Shown piece after piece: positions 32,788 through 53,796 of a DNA stretch of 64,000 nucleotides (positions are counted from its first letter, which is position 1; each line of letters starts with the position of its first letter). Made by a program: the position numbers and the translations under genes. A model generated the notes under the pieces. That model searched no databases, had not been told where the DNA came from, and saw only the letters and a program-made list of their open reading frames with translations. Origin of the DNA: Mycolicibacterium mengxianglii (GTDB lineage Bacteria; Actinomycetota; Actinomycetes; Mycobacteriales; Mycobacteriaceae); the NCBI RefSeq assembly GCF_015710575.1, contig NZ_CP065373.1:2294001-2358000 (forward strand), read 5' to 3'.

Positions 32788-33681
32788 ATGGAGCCTGAGG
32801 CGAGCGACGCCGACGTCGGCAAACCGCCACCCGCCCTCGAACGTCCCGAAACCCCCCGGCGCCTCAGTGCCTGGTTCAAGGACGCCAACGCCAACCCCGG
32901 CGTCGTGAGCATGATCCGGCGCGCCCGTCGCGCCTTACCCGGGGACCCAGATTTTGGTGACCCGCTGTCGATGACCGGCGACGGCGGCCCGCAAGCCGCC
33001 GCGCGCGCCGCGGACCGGCTGCTGCGCGACCGGGACGCCGCAACCCGGGAGATGAGCCTGGCCGGATTTCAGGTGTGGCAGGCACTGACCGAACGGGTGT
33101 CCCGGCGCCCCGCCAACTCCGAGGTGACGATCGTCTTCACCGATCTGGTCGGTTTCTCGGAGTGGTCCCTGCAAGCCGGCGACGCCGCGACATTGCGACT
33201 GCTGCGTTTGGTGGCCGCGGCCATCGAGCCCCCGTTGCTGGATCGGGGTGGGCACATCGTCAAACGCATGGGCGACGGGATCATGGCGGTCTTCCCAGAT
33301 CCCGTCGTTGCAGTGGCAGCGATACTGGCTGCCCGGGACGGGGTCAAAACCGTCGACGTGGACGGTTACGCACCCCGCATGCGGTTCGGCCTGCACACCG
33401 GCCGTCCGCAACGGATCGGCGCGGACTGGCTCGGGGTGGACGTCAACATCGCGGCCCGGGTGATGGAACGCGCCACCCGCGGGGGCATCATGATCTCCGG
33501 ACCCACCCTGGAACTACTCGGGCCCGACCAGCTCGAGGCGCTGGGCGTCACCGCCAAACGGGTGCGTCGTCCGATCTTCACCGCAAAGCCCAGCGGCGTA
33601 CCCGCCGATCTGGCGATGTTCCAGCTCAGATCATCACGGCGCGACGGGGCCGGCGTCGTCGAGGACGAGGACGACACGTAG
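32788..33681 (+). CDS. Class III adenylate/guanylate cyclase (Rv1647 homologue)
   Basis: A 297-residue cytoplasmic cyclase. The catalytic domain spans about residues 110-270: metal-binding Asp119 in VFTDLVGFSEWS and Asp163 in RMGDGIMAVF, purine-selecting Lys159 just before, and the transition-state Asn/Arg of VDVNIAARV. All residues needed by a homodimeric enzyme are present, so it is probably active and makes cAMP. The N-terminal 100 residues (NANPGVVSMIRRARRALPGDP) are a conserved helical region of the Rv1647 group. It precedes pheS, as in M. tuberculosis. Confidence 0.88.
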   Translation: MEPEASDADVGKPPPALERPETPRRLSAWFKDANANPGVVSMIRRARRALPGDPDFGDPLSMTGDGGPQAAARAADRLLRDRDAATREMSLAGFQVWQALTERVSRRPANSEVTIVFTDLVGFSEWSLQAGDAATLRLLRLVAAAIEPPLLDRGGHIVKRMGDGIMAVFPDPVVAVAAILAARDGVKTVDVDGYAPRMRFGLHTGRPQRIGADWLGVDVNIAARVMERATRGGIMISGPTLELLGPDQLEALGVTAKRVRRPIFTAKPSGVPADLAMFQLRSSRRDGAGVVEDEDDT

Positions 33682-33825
33682 GTCAGCGGAACGCCGCTGC
33701 GGCGACCGCTCAGATCGAGCGACGATGACGGGTCTGAGCACAGCGCGCAGGGTGGCGCGTGCGGGAAAGGCTGAGCAGGGCGTCGGCAAATGCCCACGAA
33801 GAGTCAGCGTCACCATCACCTATGA

Positions 33826-34955
<1,130 letters not shown>

Positions 34956-34956
<1 letters not shown>

Positions 34957-37439
34957 TGCGCATTCCGTACAGCTGGCTGCGCGAAGTCGTTTCCGGCGCC
35001 CCGGGCTGGGACGTGTCGGCCGCCGAACTCGAACAGGCATTGATCCGCGTCGGCCACGAGGTCGAAGACGTCATCACCCTCGGTCCGGTGACCGGTCCGT
35101 TGACCATCGGCCGCGTCGCCGAGATCGAGGAACTCACCGAGTTCAAGAAACCGATCCGCGCGTGCAAAGTTGACGTGGGCGAGCCTGAGCTGCGTGACAT
35201 CGTTTGCGGTGCAAGGAATTTCGCCGTAGGTGACACCGTCGTGGTGGCCTTGCCCGGCGTCACGTTGCCGGGCGACTTCCAGATCGCCACCCGCAAGACC
35301 TACGGCCGAACCTCCGACGGCATGATCTGCTCTGCCGCCGAGCTGGGTTTGGGCGCTGATCATTCCGGCATCCTGGTGCTCCCGGCGGGCACCGCCGAAC
35401 CGGGCACCTCGGCATATGACGTCCTGGGCCTCGACGACGTGGTGTTCGACCTGGCGATCACCCCCGACCGCGGTTACGGGTTGTCGGTGCGTGGTATCGC
35501 CCGTGAGATCGCCTGCGCCTTCGACTTGGACTTCGTTGATCCCGCCGATGTGCCGCCGCTGCCTGCCGAGGGGCAGGCCTGGCCGCTGACCATCCAGCCC
35601 GGCACCGGTGTCAGCCGCTTTGCGCTACGACCGGTGACCGGTATCGATCAGCACGCGCGGTCGCCGTGGTGGATGCGCCGACGGCTGCTGTTGTCCGGCA
35701 TCCGCCCGATCTCTCCGGCGGTCGATGTCACCAACTACGTCATGCTCGAGCTCGGGCACCCGATGCACGCACATGACCGCAGCCGGATCCGCGGCGGCTT
35801 CGACGTCCGGTTCGCCCGGCCGGGGGAGACCGTGGTGACCCTCGACGACATCGAACGCAAACTCGATGCCGGTGACGTGTTGATCGTCGACGACGAGGCC
35901 ACCGCCGCCATCGGTGGCGTCATGGGCGCCGGCACCACCGAGATCGATGACGACTCCACCGACATCCTGCTCGAAGCCGCGGTCTGGGACCCGGCCACCA
36001 TCTCGCGCACACAACGCCGCCTGCACCTGGTCAGCGAGGCCAGTCGACGCTACGAGCGTGCCGTCGACCCGGCCATCTCGGTGGCAGCCGTGGACCGCTG
36101 CTCGCGCCTGCTCGTCGAAATCGCCGGCGGCACAATTGAACCCACGTTGACCGATTGGCGTGGTGACCCGCCGCGCGAAGATTGGTCGCCGGCACCGGTA
36201 CGCATGGCCGTCGACCTTCCGGACCGCACCGCCGGGGTGGAGTACCCGGAGGGGGCCACCGTCACGCGGCTGGAGCAGATCGGCGCGAAGGTCAGCGTCG
36301 ACGAGCGCGGTGTGCTGACGGTGACGCCGCCGAGTTGGCGCCCCGATCTGGTGCAACCCGCCGATCTGGTGGAGGAGGTGCTGCGCCTACAGGGCCTCGA
36401 CGCGATCCCGTCGGTGCTGCCCACCGCGCCGGCCGGGCGAGGGCTCACCGCCGCGCAGAAGCGGCACCGGGCCATCGGGAAGTCGCTGGCGCTGTCGGGC
36501 TACGTGGAGATCCTGCCCACGCCGTTTTTGCCTGCGGGTGTGTTCGACGTCTGGGGGCTGGACCCCGGTGATCCTCGCCGCGCCACCACCAGCGTGCTCA
36601 ACCCGCTGGAAGCTGATCGTCCGGACCTGGCCACCACGCTGCTGCCGGGGCTACTGGAAGCGTTGTCCCGCAACGTGTCCCGCGGCGCCGTCGACACCGC
36701 GCTGTTCGCTGTCGCTCAGGTGGTGCACCCGACGGAGCAGACCCGCGCCGTCGAGCTGATCCCCACCGATCGACGCCCCAGTGCCGAGGAAATCGCGATG
36801 CTGGACGCGTCGCTGCCGCTTCAGCCCGAGCACGTCGGGGTTGTCCTGTCCGGCCTGCGCGAACCGCGTGGTCCGTGGGGTCCCGGGCGTGCCGTCGAGG
36901 CGGCGGATGCGTTCGAGGCCGTGCGGGTGATCGCGCGGGCGTGTGGCGTCGAGGTCACACTGCGGGCCGCGCAACTCCTGCCATGGCATCCGGGGCGGTG
37001 TGCCGAGGTCTTTGTCGACGGTGTGAGTGTCGGCTACGCCGGGCAACTGCACCCGGCGGTGATCGAGCGGGCGGGCCTGCCGAAGGGCACGTGCGCCGCT
37101 GAACTCGACTTGAGTGCCATCCCGATCAGCGAGTCGCTGCCCGCGCCGCGAGTGTCGCCGTTCCCGGCGGTGTTCCAGGACGTCAGCCTGGTCGTGGACG
37201 CCGACGTCGCCGCGCAAGACGTGATCGACGCGGTGCGCAGCGGTGCCGGCGAACTGTTGGAAGCGGTGCAGTTGTTCGACGTCTACACCGGTCCGCAGGT
37301 CGGGGAGGGGCGCAAGTCGATGACGCTGGCGCTGCGATTCCGGGCCGCAGACCGGACCTTGACCGAAGACGAGGCCAGCGCCGCCCGCGACGCGGCAGTG
37401 GCTGCCGCTGGAGCTGTCGGCGCCACCCTGCGCGCCTGA
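34956..37439 (+). CDS. pheT: Phenylalanyl-tRNA synthetase beta subunit
   Basis: 827 residues, full length. Layout: N-terminal domain, tRNA-binding OB fold (about 40-155, [16 protein letters not shown] and [17 protein letters not shown]), the B3/B4 editing domain (about 210-385, [18 protein letters not shown]), B5, the synthetase-like core, and the C-terminal anticodon-binding FDX-ACB domain ([38 protein letters not shown]). The editing site clears Tyr-tRNA-Phe. It starts one base inside the pheS stop, which gives balanced synthesis of the two subunits. Confidence 0.97.
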
Positions 37440-37447
37440 TTTTCTGC

Positions 37448-37505
37448 CGAGCAGTCGCAAACTCGCCTCTTTGAGGCGCCCAAAGCGGGAGTTTGCGTCT
37501 GCTCG
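37448..37505. repeat. Dispersed palindromic repeat, copy 1 (after pheT)
   Basis: CGAGCAGTCGCAAACTC and, 24 bases on, GAGTTTGCGTCTGCTCG form a long stem (16 of 17 pairs). A related element lies between argG and argH at 44561-44622; outer arms CGAGCAGAC and GTCTGCTCG are common to both. Its position right after the pheT stop suits a transcription terminator, but the similarity of the copies points to a small mobile or amplified palindrome. Confidence 0.75.
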
Positions 37506-37526
37506 CGGAGGTCACCGTTAATGGGT

Positions 37527-39816
<2,290 letters not shown>

Positions 39817-39820
<4 letters not shown>

Positions 39821-40697
39821 GCTCCGATACCGACGTTTCGACACAGACCAAAGCGCAGGTACTGGCTGAGGCCCTTCCGTGGCTCAAACAGCTCCACGGC
39901 AAGATCGTCGTCGTCAAGTACGGCGGCAACGCCATGACCGACGCCGGCCTGAAGCGGGCCTTTGCCGAGGACATGGTGTTCCTGCGCAACTGCGGCATTC
40001 ATCCGGTGGTGGTGCACGGGGGCGGCCCTCAGATCTCCGCGATGCTCAAAAGACTTGGCATCCAAGGCGATTTCAAGGGCGGCTTCCGGGTGACCACGCC
40101 CGAGGTGCTCGACGTGGCGCGAATGGTGCTGTTCGGTCAGGTGGGCCGCGAACTGGTGGGTCTGATCAATGCGCACGGACCGTACGCGGTCGGTGTCACC
40201 GGGGAGGACGCGCAGTTGTTCACCGCGGTGCGGCGCAGCGTCAACGTCGACGGTGTCGCCACCGATATCGGCCTGGTCGGCGACGTGGAGAAGGTCAACG
40301 CCGACTCCCTGCTGGACCTGATCGGTGCCGGCCGGATCCCGGTGGTGTCGACGATTGCACCGGACGTGGTGGGCATCGTGCACAACATCAATGCCGACAC
40401 CGCTGCCGCCGCGTTGGCCGAAGCGCTGCATGCCGAGAAGTTACTGATGCTCACCGATGTCGAAGGCCTCTACACGGACTGGCCGGACCGCACTTCACTG
40501 GTCAGTGAAATCGACACCGACAGCCTCACCGCACTGTTGCCGTCCCTGGAGTCGGGCATGGTGCCCAAGATCGAGGCTTGCCTGCGAGCCGTGAACGGCG
40601 GAGTGCCCAGTGCACACGTCGTCGACGGCCGGGTCGAGCACTGTGTGATCGCGGAACTGTTCACCGATGAAGGAGCGGGTACGAAGGTGCGTCCGAC

Positions 40698-40701
<4 letters not shown>
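39817..40701 (+). CDS. argB: N-acetylglutamate kinase
   Basis: 294 residues from the GTG at 39817. [12 protein letters not shown] (phosphate loop), VVHGGGPQI and [15 protein letters not shown] (substrate and ATP sites) are typical. The N-terminal helix [17 protein letters not shown] is the extension found in arginine-inhibited hexameric enzymes, so feedback inhibition by arginine is expected. Second step of the pathway. ATGA overlap with argD. Confidence 0.97.
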
Positions 40702-43320
<2,619 letters not shown>

Positions 43321-43345
43321 TACTGAGAACGAAGGAGATTTGTAC

Positions 43346-46043
<2,698 letters not shown>

Positions 46044-46048
46044 GCGCA

Positions 46049-46063
46049 ACCGGGGCCCCCGGT
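46049..46063. terminator. Hairpin between convergent argH and ABC-F genes
   Basis: ACCGGG-GCC-CCCGGT, a 6-base stem five bases after the argH stop and 11 bases before the ABC-F stop; placed to end transcription in both directions. No T-run. Confidence 0.5.
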
Positions 46064-46073
46064 GCTTGGGCCG

Positions 46074-47843
<1,770 letters not shown>

Positions 47844-47944
47844 TGGGCCGACCCTATCGTGCCCGCGGCGGTGGTCGCCACTGTGACCAAAGGTGCGGCT
47901 GATACCACAGCGATGTGTAATGATCTGCAGGCTGTCGGGGCTAG

Positions 47945-50900
47945 ATGATCAGGGCGTTCAGCAGGGGAGCACCGGATGGATTCAAAATGGACCTGACCTT
48001 TTCCGCAGTCACCAGGCCGGTGGGGCGACTGGTGGCCACCGCGCAGAACGGCCTCGAGGTATTGCGTCTCGGTGGACTGGAAACCGGCTCAGTGCCATCG
48101 CCGTACCAGATCGTCGAGAGCGTCACGATGTACAAACTCCGGCGGTACTTCCCGCCGGACACCCGGCCCGGCAAGGCGCACGTGGGCCCGCCGGTGCTGA
48201 TGGTGCACCCGATGATGATGTCGCCGAACATGTTCGACGTCACCCGCGAGGACGGCGCTGTCGGCATCCTGCACTTCGCCGGCCTGGATCCCTGGGTGAT
48301 CGACTTCGGCGAACCGGACAAGGTCGAGGGCGGTATGCGCCGCACCCTGACCGACCACATCGTCGCGCTCAACGAGGCCGTCGACACCATCAAGAAGACC
48401 ACCGGGCACGACGTGCACCTGGCGGGCTATTCGCAGGGCGGCATGTTCTGCTATCAAGCGGCTGCCCTGCGCCAATCCAAGGACATCGCCAGCATCGTGG
48501 CCTTCGGAGCGCCAGTGGACACCCTGGCCGCGCTGCCGATGGGGATCCCGTCGAATCTGGGCGCCGTCGCCGCGGACTTCATGGCCGATCACGTGTTCAA
48601 CCGCCTCGACGTCACCGGCTGGATGGCGCGGACCGGCTTCCAGCTGCTCGATCCACTCAAGACGGCCAAGGCGCGAGTGGACTTCCTGCGCCAACTCCAT
48701 GACCGCGACGCGTTGTTGCCGCGTGAGCAGCAACGCCGGTTCCTGGACTCCGATGGCTGGATCGCCTGGTCCGGCCCGGCCGTCCAGGAGCTGCTCAAAC
48801 AGTTCATCTCCCACAACCGGATGATGACCGGCGGGTTCGCGATCGACGGCCAGTTGGTGACGCTCACCGACATCACCTGCCCGGTACTTGCCTTCGTCGG
48901 GGAGGTCGACGATATCGGCCAGCCTGCCTCGGTACGGGGGATCAAACGCGCCGCACCGGCCGCCGAGGTCTACGAGACGATCCTGCGAGCGGGACACTTC
49001 GGCTTGGTCGTCGGCACCAAGGCCACGGAGATCACCTGGCCAACGGTCGCGGACTGGGTGCTGTGGCTGGCCGACCTCGGGCCCAGGCCGACCAATGTGG
49101 CCGACATGGCCGATCACGGCGAACACTTCGACAGTGGTGTGGCGTTGGCCTCGCGTGTCGCCCACGGCGTCGGCGAGGCCTCCGAGGTGGCGTTGTCGCT
49201 GGCTCGCGGTGCCGCCGGCGCGGTGGTGGCCGCCAACAAATCGATGCGCGCCCTGGCGGTCGAGACTGCCCGCACACTGCCTCGGCTGACGCGGCTCGGA
49301 CAGATCAACGACCACACCCGCATCTCGCTGGGTCGCATCATCGCCGAGCAGGCGCAGGGAGCGCCGGAAGGGGAGTTCCTGCTCTTCGACGGCCGCGTCC
49401 ACACCTACGAGGCAGTGGACCGGCGCATCAACAATGTGGTCCGCGGTCTGATCAAGGTCGGGGTGCGTCAAGGTAACCACGTCGGCGTGTTGATGGAGAC
49501 CCGTCCCAGCGCCCTGGTCGCCATCGCCGCCCTGTCCCGGCTCGGCGCGGTGGCTGTACTGATGCCGCCGGACGGCGACCTCGAGGCCGCCGCACGGGCA
49601 GGCGGCGTCGCCGAGATCATCACCGACCCCACCTATCTGGATGCCGCACTCAAGCTGTCGCTGCAGGTCCTGGTGCTCGGCGGCGGCGAACTCCGCAGCC
49701 TCAACCTCCCCGCCGACGCCGACGTCATCGACATGGAGCAGATCGACCCCGATGCCGTCGAGCTGCCCGGGTGGTACCGCCCCAATCCGGGGCTGGCACG
49801 CGACCGCGCCTTCGTGGCGTTCAGCACCGTGGGCGGCAAGCAGGTGCCCAAGCAGATCAGCAATTACCGGTGGGCGCTGTCGGCGTTGGGTACCGCCTCG
49901 ACCGCGGCGCTGGACCGCAGTGACACGGTGTACTGCCTGACCCCGCTGCACCACCAGTCCGGCCTGCTGGTCGCACTGGGTGGGGCCGTCGTCGGCGGGG
50001 CCCGGATCGCGCTGTCGCGGGGATTGCGTCCAGACACCTTCGTGCAGGAGGTGCGGCGCTACGGAGTGACGGTGGTGTCCTACACCTGGACCATGCTGCG
50101 CGACGTCATCGACGACCCCGGTTTCGCATTGCACGGCAACCATCCAGTGCGCCTGTTCATCGGCTCCGGCATGCCGGCGGGTTTGTGGCAGCGGGTCAAC
50201 GACGCGTTCGCCCCGGCACAGGTGGTCGAGTTCTTCGCGACCACCGACGGCCAGGCGGTGCTCGCGAACGTCTCCGGCGCCAAGATCGGGAGCAAGGGCC
50301 GTCCGATACCCGGCAGCGGACAGGTGGCACTGGCCGCCTACGACGCCGACTCGGACCTGATCCTGGAGGACGATCGCGGTTTCGTGCAGGCCGCGGAGAC
50401 GGATCAGGTGGGTGTGCTGTTGGCGCGGCCCCGGGGGCCGATCGACCCCACCGCGGCGGTCAAGCGTGGAGTGTTCGCACCCGCAGATACCTGGATATCC
50501 ACCGAGTACCTGTTCCGGCGCGACAGCGACGGTGACTACTGGCTGGTGGACAACCGCCCCGGGGTGATGCACACCAAGCGCGGGGCCGTCTACGCCGAAC
50601 CGATCACCACCGCGATCAGCATGATTCCCGCCGTCGACCTCGCCGTCACCTACGGCGTGCCCGGAAAGAGCGGCGACCTCGCGGTGACCGCGCTGGTGCT
50701 CCGTCCGGGGGCCACTGTGACGGCGGCTGACCTGTCCGAGTCGATGGCTCACCTGGTGGTGGGCTTGCCGCCCGACATCGTGCATGTCGTGGATGAATTG
50801 CCGATGGCGGCGACCTACCGACCGACCGTCGGCGCACTGCGGACCGCGGGTGTGCCGAAGGCGAGCCGGACTGCGTGGATCCTGGACGCTGAGACCGGCC

Positions 50901-50968
50901 AGTACAAGCGACTCACCGCCGCTGCCCGCAACCGCGTGGCGGATGCGCCGGCCGGCGGGCGGGCGTAA
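47945..50968 (+). CDS. Alpha/beta hydrolase fused to acyl-CoA synthetase-like domain (Rv1683 homologue)
   Basis: 1007 residues. The N-terminal 380 are a PhaC-like alpha/beta hydrolase: PVLMVHPMMMSPNMFDV, nucleophile elbow LAGYSQGGM, and HFGLVVGT with a likely catalytic His. From about 450 to the end is an ANL-type adenylating fold (TYEAVDRRINNVVRGLIKVGV, GVLMETRPSALVAI), but the ATP loop, normally Ser/Thr/Gly-rich with a Lys, reads AFSTVGGKQVPKQIS and is degenerate. The M. tuberculosis counterpart is described as a bifunctional acyl-CoA synthase/lipase in triacylglycerol metabolism. The ATG at 47987 is an alternative start. Confidence 0.87.
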   Translation: MIRAFSRGAPDGFKMDLTFSAVTRPVGRLVATAQNGLEVLRLGGLETGSVPSPYQIVESVTMYKLRRYFPPDTRPGKAHVGPPVLMVHPMMMSPNMFDVTREDGAVGILHFAGLDPWVIDFGEPDKVEGGMRRTLTDHIVALNEAVDTIKKTTGHDVHLAGYSQGGMFCYQAAALRQSKDIASIVAFGAPVDTLAALPMGIPSNLGAVAADFMADHVFNRLDVTGWMARTGFQLLDPLKTAKARVDFLRQLHDRDALLPREQQRRFLDSDGWIAWSGPAVQELLKQFISHNRMMTGGFAIDGQLVTLTDITCPVLAFVGEVDDIGQPASVRGIKRAAPAAEVYETILRAGHFGLVVGTKATEITWPTVADWVLWLADLGPRPTNVADMADHGEHFDSGVALASRVAHGVGEASEVALSLARGAAGAVVAANKSMRALAVETARTLPRLTRLGQINDHTRISLGRIIAEQAQGAPEGEFLLFDGRVHTYEAVDRRINNVVRGLIKVGVRQGNHVGVLMETRPSALVAIAALSRLGAVAVLMPPDGDLEAAARAGGVAEIITDPTYLDAALKLSLQVLVLGGGELRSLNLPADADVIDMEQIDPDAVELPGWYRPNPGLARDRAFVAFSTVGGKQVPKQISNYRWALSALGTASTAALDRSDTVYCLTPLHHQSGLLVALGGAVVGGARIALSRGLRPDTFVQEVRRYGVTVVSYTWTMLRDVIDDPGFALHGNHPVRLFIGSGMPAGLWQRVNDAFAPAQVVEFFATTDGQAVLANVSGAKIGSKGRPIPGSGQVALAAYDADSDLILEDDRGFVQAAETDQVGVLLARPRGPIDPTAAVKRGVFAPADTWISTEYLFRRDSDGDYWLVDNRPGVMHTKRGAVYAEPITTAISMIPAVDLAVTYGVPGKSGDLAVTALVLRPGATVTAADLSESMAHLVVGLPPDIVHVVDELPMAATYRPTVGALRTAGVPKASRTAWILDAETGQYKRLTAAARNRVADAPAGGRA

Positions 50969-50998
50969 CACGCATGGTGCTCGGACCGATAGCGCTGT

Positions 50999-51004
50999 TA
51001 GGCT
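50999..51004 (+). promoter_or_regulatory. -10 box candidate for the secreted-protein gene
   Basis: TAGGCT fits TANNNT, about 80 bases before the ATG; no convincing -35. Weak evidence. Confidence 0.25.
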
Positions 51005-51086
51005 CCCCGAAACGGCTGAGGGCGTGTTTTCGCGGGGCGCCTTTCGACCAATGCTGACAGGCATCGCGCCGCTGGAGGAATCCGAG

Positions 51087-51554
51087 ATGACATCGCAGTC
51101 CGAGCACAAAAGTGTCTCCCGTTGGCGGCGCCTGGCGGTGACCGGCATTGCCGGCGCTGGTCTGGCCGCGTCGATGGTGATGGGATTGGGTGCCGGCACC
51201 GCCAGTGCGGACGTCCTCGACGACCTGGCGCAGGAATACTCCACCGGGGCCGGCGCCGGTCAGGTGGCCAACCTGCTCAACGATGCGTTGGTCATGCGTG
51301 CCCAGGGCGTCCGCCCCAAGCCCGCTGACCTGCAAGCTGTGACAGCCGCGCTGGAGAAACGCCCCAACCAGGCGCCGTTGATCGAAGCCCTGCAGCAGGT
51401 GGTTTCCCACCAGCAGAAGACGTTGTCGCAAAGCGGTCAATCGTCTGCACCCGGTGGCGCCGGCTTCTCGATCAACCAGGGCCAGTGGGCGCCGAACATG
51501 GGCGGCAATCCGATGATCCGCGAGACGCCGATCTTCCCGATGCCGGGCCGGTAA
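51087..51554 (+). CDS. Small secreted protein of unknown function
   Basis: A 155-residue precursor. Residues about 1-42 are a signal peptide with an extended basic start (SVSRWRRLAVTGIAGAGLAASMV) ending GTASA-DV. The mature chain is helical (LDDLAQEYSTGAGAGQVANLLNDALVMR, LQAVTAALEKRPNQAPLIEALQQVVSHQQ) with a Gly/Pro/Asn-rich tail, reminiscent of mycobacterial export proteins but with no named domain. No cysteine in the mature part. GGAGG eight bases before ATG fixes the start. Its stop overlaps the next gene's start (TAATG). Confidence 0.8.
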   Translation: MTSQSEHKSVSRWRRLAVTGIAGAGLAASMVMGLGAGTASADVLDDLAQEYSTGAGAGQVANLLNDALVMRAQGVRPKPADLQAVTAALEKRPNQAPLIEALQQVVSHQQKTLSQSGQSSAPGGAGFSINQGQWAPNMGGNPMIRETPIFPMPGR

Positions 51555-51754
51555 TGCTCGACGAAAAGCTCCTGAGCATCATCGTGTGCCCGGCTGACCG
51601 GGGCCCGTTGATGTATACCGACGACCTGCTTTACAACCCGCGTTTACGACGGGCCTACCGGATCGACGAGGGAATCCCGGTGCTGCTGGTCGACGAGGCC
51701 CGCGATGTCGGCGACGACGAGCACGCCCGGTTGATCGAGGGAGAGCCTCGGTAA
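51554..51754 (+). CDS. Trm112-like / UPF0434 protein (Rv1684 homologue)
   Basis: 66 residues: [19 protein letters not shown], then [24 protein letters not shown]. This is the Trm112p/YcaR fold, a small zinc-ribbon-like partner of methyltransferases; here only one Cys (VCP) remains, so zinc binding is doubtful. Start overlaps the stop of the secreted-protein gene, so they are coupled. The same gene follows the Rv1683-type fusion in M. tuberculosis. Confidence 0.82.
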   Translation: MLDEKLLSIIVCPADRGPLMYTDDLLYNPRLRRAYRIDEGIPVLLVDEARDVGDDEHARLIEGEPR

Positions 51755-51797
51755 ACCGACGTCGCCTTCGGCTCTGGGGTCTGAGCAGAATCAAGCC

Positions 51798-52409
51798 ATG
51801 ACTGCTCGCGCGTTGGCGACCGATCCCGTGACGGCGGCCCGCCGCTTGCTGGGGGCCACATTGTCGTCGCGGGGAGTATCCGCGGTGGTGGTGGAGGTGG
51901 AGGCCTATGGTGGCCCGCCCGAGGGCCCCTGGCCCGATACGGCCTCGCATTCCTATCGCGGTCCCGGGATGCGGAACGCGGTGATGTTCGGTCGCGCGGG
52001 TCAGCTCTACACGTATCTCAGCCACGGCATCCATGTGTGCGCGAACGTGGTGTGTGGGCCCGATGACACCGCGGCGGCGGTGCTGTTGCGCGCTGCGGTC
52101 GTGGTCGAGGGGGTGGAGATCGCCCGGGCGCGCCGCCGTACAGCCAAAGCCGACGATGCCCTCGCTCGGGGGCCGGGCAATCTGTGTTCGGCGCTCGGAA
52201 TCGTGTTGTCCGACAACGGGACTGATCTTTTCGACCCGTATTCACCGGTCACTCTGGAACTGAACACCCCTGCTGACGCCGCCGGCGGTCCGCGGGTCGG
52301 GGTGAGTAAGGCCGCTGACCGGCAGTGGCGGTTCTGGCTGCCCGGTCACTCCGAAGTGTCGGCCTATCGGCGCAGCCCCCGGGCGCCCGCGGCAGGGCTG
52401 TCGGACTGA
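51798..52409 (+). CDS. mpg: 3-methyladenine DNA glycosylase (AAG/MPG family)
   Basis: 203 residues. Catalytic Glu in [47 protein letters not shown] contains the base-flipping Tyr and the alkyladenine-binding region; [13 protein letters not shown] and [18 protein letters not shown] complete the family pattern. It removes alkylated purines to start base-excision repair. Located directly before tyrS, as in M. tuberculosis. Confidence 0.92.
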   Translation: MTARALATDPVTAARRLLGATLSSRGVSAVVVEVEAYGGPPEGPWPDTASHSYRGPGMRNAVMFGRAGQLYTYLSHGIHVCANVVCGPDDTAAAVLLRAAVVVEGVEIARARRRTAKADDALARGPGNLCSALGIVLSDNGTDLFDPYSPVTLELNTPADAAGGPRVGVSKAADRQWRFWLPGHSEVSAYRRSPRAPAAGLSD

Positions 52410-52438
52410 TGGCAGCGGCGGTGCGCGAAGATCACTGC

Positions 52439-53713
52439 ATGGGCACGACGATCCTCGACGACCTGAACTGGCGTGGACTGATTGCACAGTCGACGGACCT
52501 CGACGCGCTGGGCGCGCAACTGGCAGCTGGGCCGGTGACGGTGTACTCGGGTTTCGACCCGACGGCACCGAGCCTGCACGCCGGGCACCTGGTCCCGTTG
52601 CTGACCTTGCGACGGATTCAGCAGGCCGGCCACCGGCCGATCGTGTTGGCCGGGGGAGCGACGGGCATGATCGGCGACCCCCGCGACACCGGGGAACGCA
52701 CACTGCACTCCGCCGACACCGTTGCCGAATGGTCTGCGCGGATTCGCGGGCAATTGGAGCGATTCGTCGAGTTCGACGACTCCCCGACGGGCGCGGTGGT
52801 CGAGAACAACCTGAACTGGACGGCCGAGATGTCGACCATCGAGTTCCTCCGCGATGTGGGCAAGTACTTCTCGGTGAACGTGATGCTCGACCGCGACACG
52901 GTCCGGCGCAGACTCGACGGTGAAGGAATCTCCTACACCGAATTCAGCTACATGTTGCTTCAGGCCAACGACTACGTGGAGCTGAACCGCAGGTACGGGT
53001 GCGCGCTCCAGATCGGCGGCTCCGACCAGTGGGGAAACATCATCGCCGGGGTGCGGCTGGTACGGCAGAAGTTGGGCGAAACCGTCCATGCGATGACAAC
53101 CCCCCTGGTCACGGACTCCACTGGAGCGAAGTTCGGCAAGTCGACCGGTGGCGGCAGTTTGTGGCTGGACCCGGAGATGACCAGCCCCTATGCCTGGTAC
53201 CAGTACTTCGTCAACGCCGCCGACGCGGACGTGCTCGCCTATCTGCGCTGGTTCACCTTCCTGACAGCCGAGGAAATCGACGAGCTGGCCGAGGCCACGA
53301 CGACTCGGCCCCACGAACGCGCTGCGCAGCGGCGATTGGCGCAGGAACTCACGACGCTGGTGCACGGAGCGGCAGCCACCGCGGCGGTGGAACATGCCAG
53401 TCAGGCGTTGTTCGGCCGCGGTGAACTCGACGTCCTCGACGAATCCACGCTGGCCGCAGCGCTGCGGGAAACGTCGGTCGCTGAGCTCGCCCCGGGGGGA
53501 CCCGACGGAATCACCGACCTGTTGGTGGCCACTGGACTGTCGGCCAGCAAGGGAGCCGCCAAGCGCACGATCGCCGAGGGCGGGGTGTCGGTGAACAACG
53601 TCAGGGTCACCACCGAGGACTGGGCACCGCAGCCAGCGGATTTCCTATTCGGTCGCTGGCTGGTCCTGCGCCGGGGTAAGCGAAACGTCGCCGGAGTGCA
53701 CCGAATTCCGTGA
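52439..53713 (+). CDS. tyrS: Tyrosyl-tRNA synthetase
   Basis: 424 residues from the ATG at 52439, which matches the start of the M. tuberculosis protein; an ATG overlapping the mpg stop (52409) would add ten residues. Class I synthetase: HIGH-type motif SLHAGHLVP, Tyr pocket SDQWGN, KMSKS-type motif [10 protein letters not shown]-terminal S4 RNA-binding domain ([22 protein letters not shown]). Bacterial TyrRS short form. The rRNA operon promoter begins about 50 bases after its stop. Confidence 0.97.
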   Translation: MGTTILDDLNWRGLIAQSTDLDALGAQLAAGPVTVYSGFDPTAPSLHAGHLVPLLTLRRIQQAGHRPIVLAGGATGMIGDPRDTGERTLHSADTVAEWSARIRGQLERFVEFDDSPTGAVVENNLNWTAEMSTIEFLRDVGKYFSVNVMLDRDTVRRRLDGEGISYTEFSYMLLQANDYVELNRRYGCALQIGGSDQWGNIIAGVRLVRQKLGETVHAMTTPLVTDSTGAKFGKSTGGGSLWLDPEMTSPYAWYQYFVNAADADVLAYLRWFTFLTAEEIDELAEATTTRPHERAAQRRLAQELTTLVHGAAATAAVEHASQALFGRGELDVLDESTLAAALRETSVAELAPGGPDGITDLLVATGLSASKGAAKRTIAEGGVSVNNVRVTTEDWAPQPADFLFGRWLVLRRGKRNVAGVHRIP

Positions 53714-53761
53714 GGGGTCCGTGCGGGTCTGGAGCGTCTAGCGGGCCTCTGACCAGGCGAT

Positions 53762-53790
53762 TTGACTCAGAGTTTCCCGGGCCGTAACTT
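53762..53790 (+). promoter_or_regulatory. rRNA operon promoter (P1 type)
   Basis: TTGACT (53762-53767), 17 bases, TAACTT (53785-53790). This strong -35/-10 pair, with a start near 53797, lies about 310 bases before the 16S gene. I see a single clear promoter, consistent with the second rRNA operon of rapid growers. Confidence 0.7.
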
Positions 53791-53796
53791 ATTGCA

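Noticed and set aside
48089..51244. 1051-codon open frame antisense to the hydrolase/synthetase fusion
   Set aside because: Gly/His/Arg-rich translation without domains. Long antisense frames are expected in GC-rich genes; the sense frame has clear family motifs.
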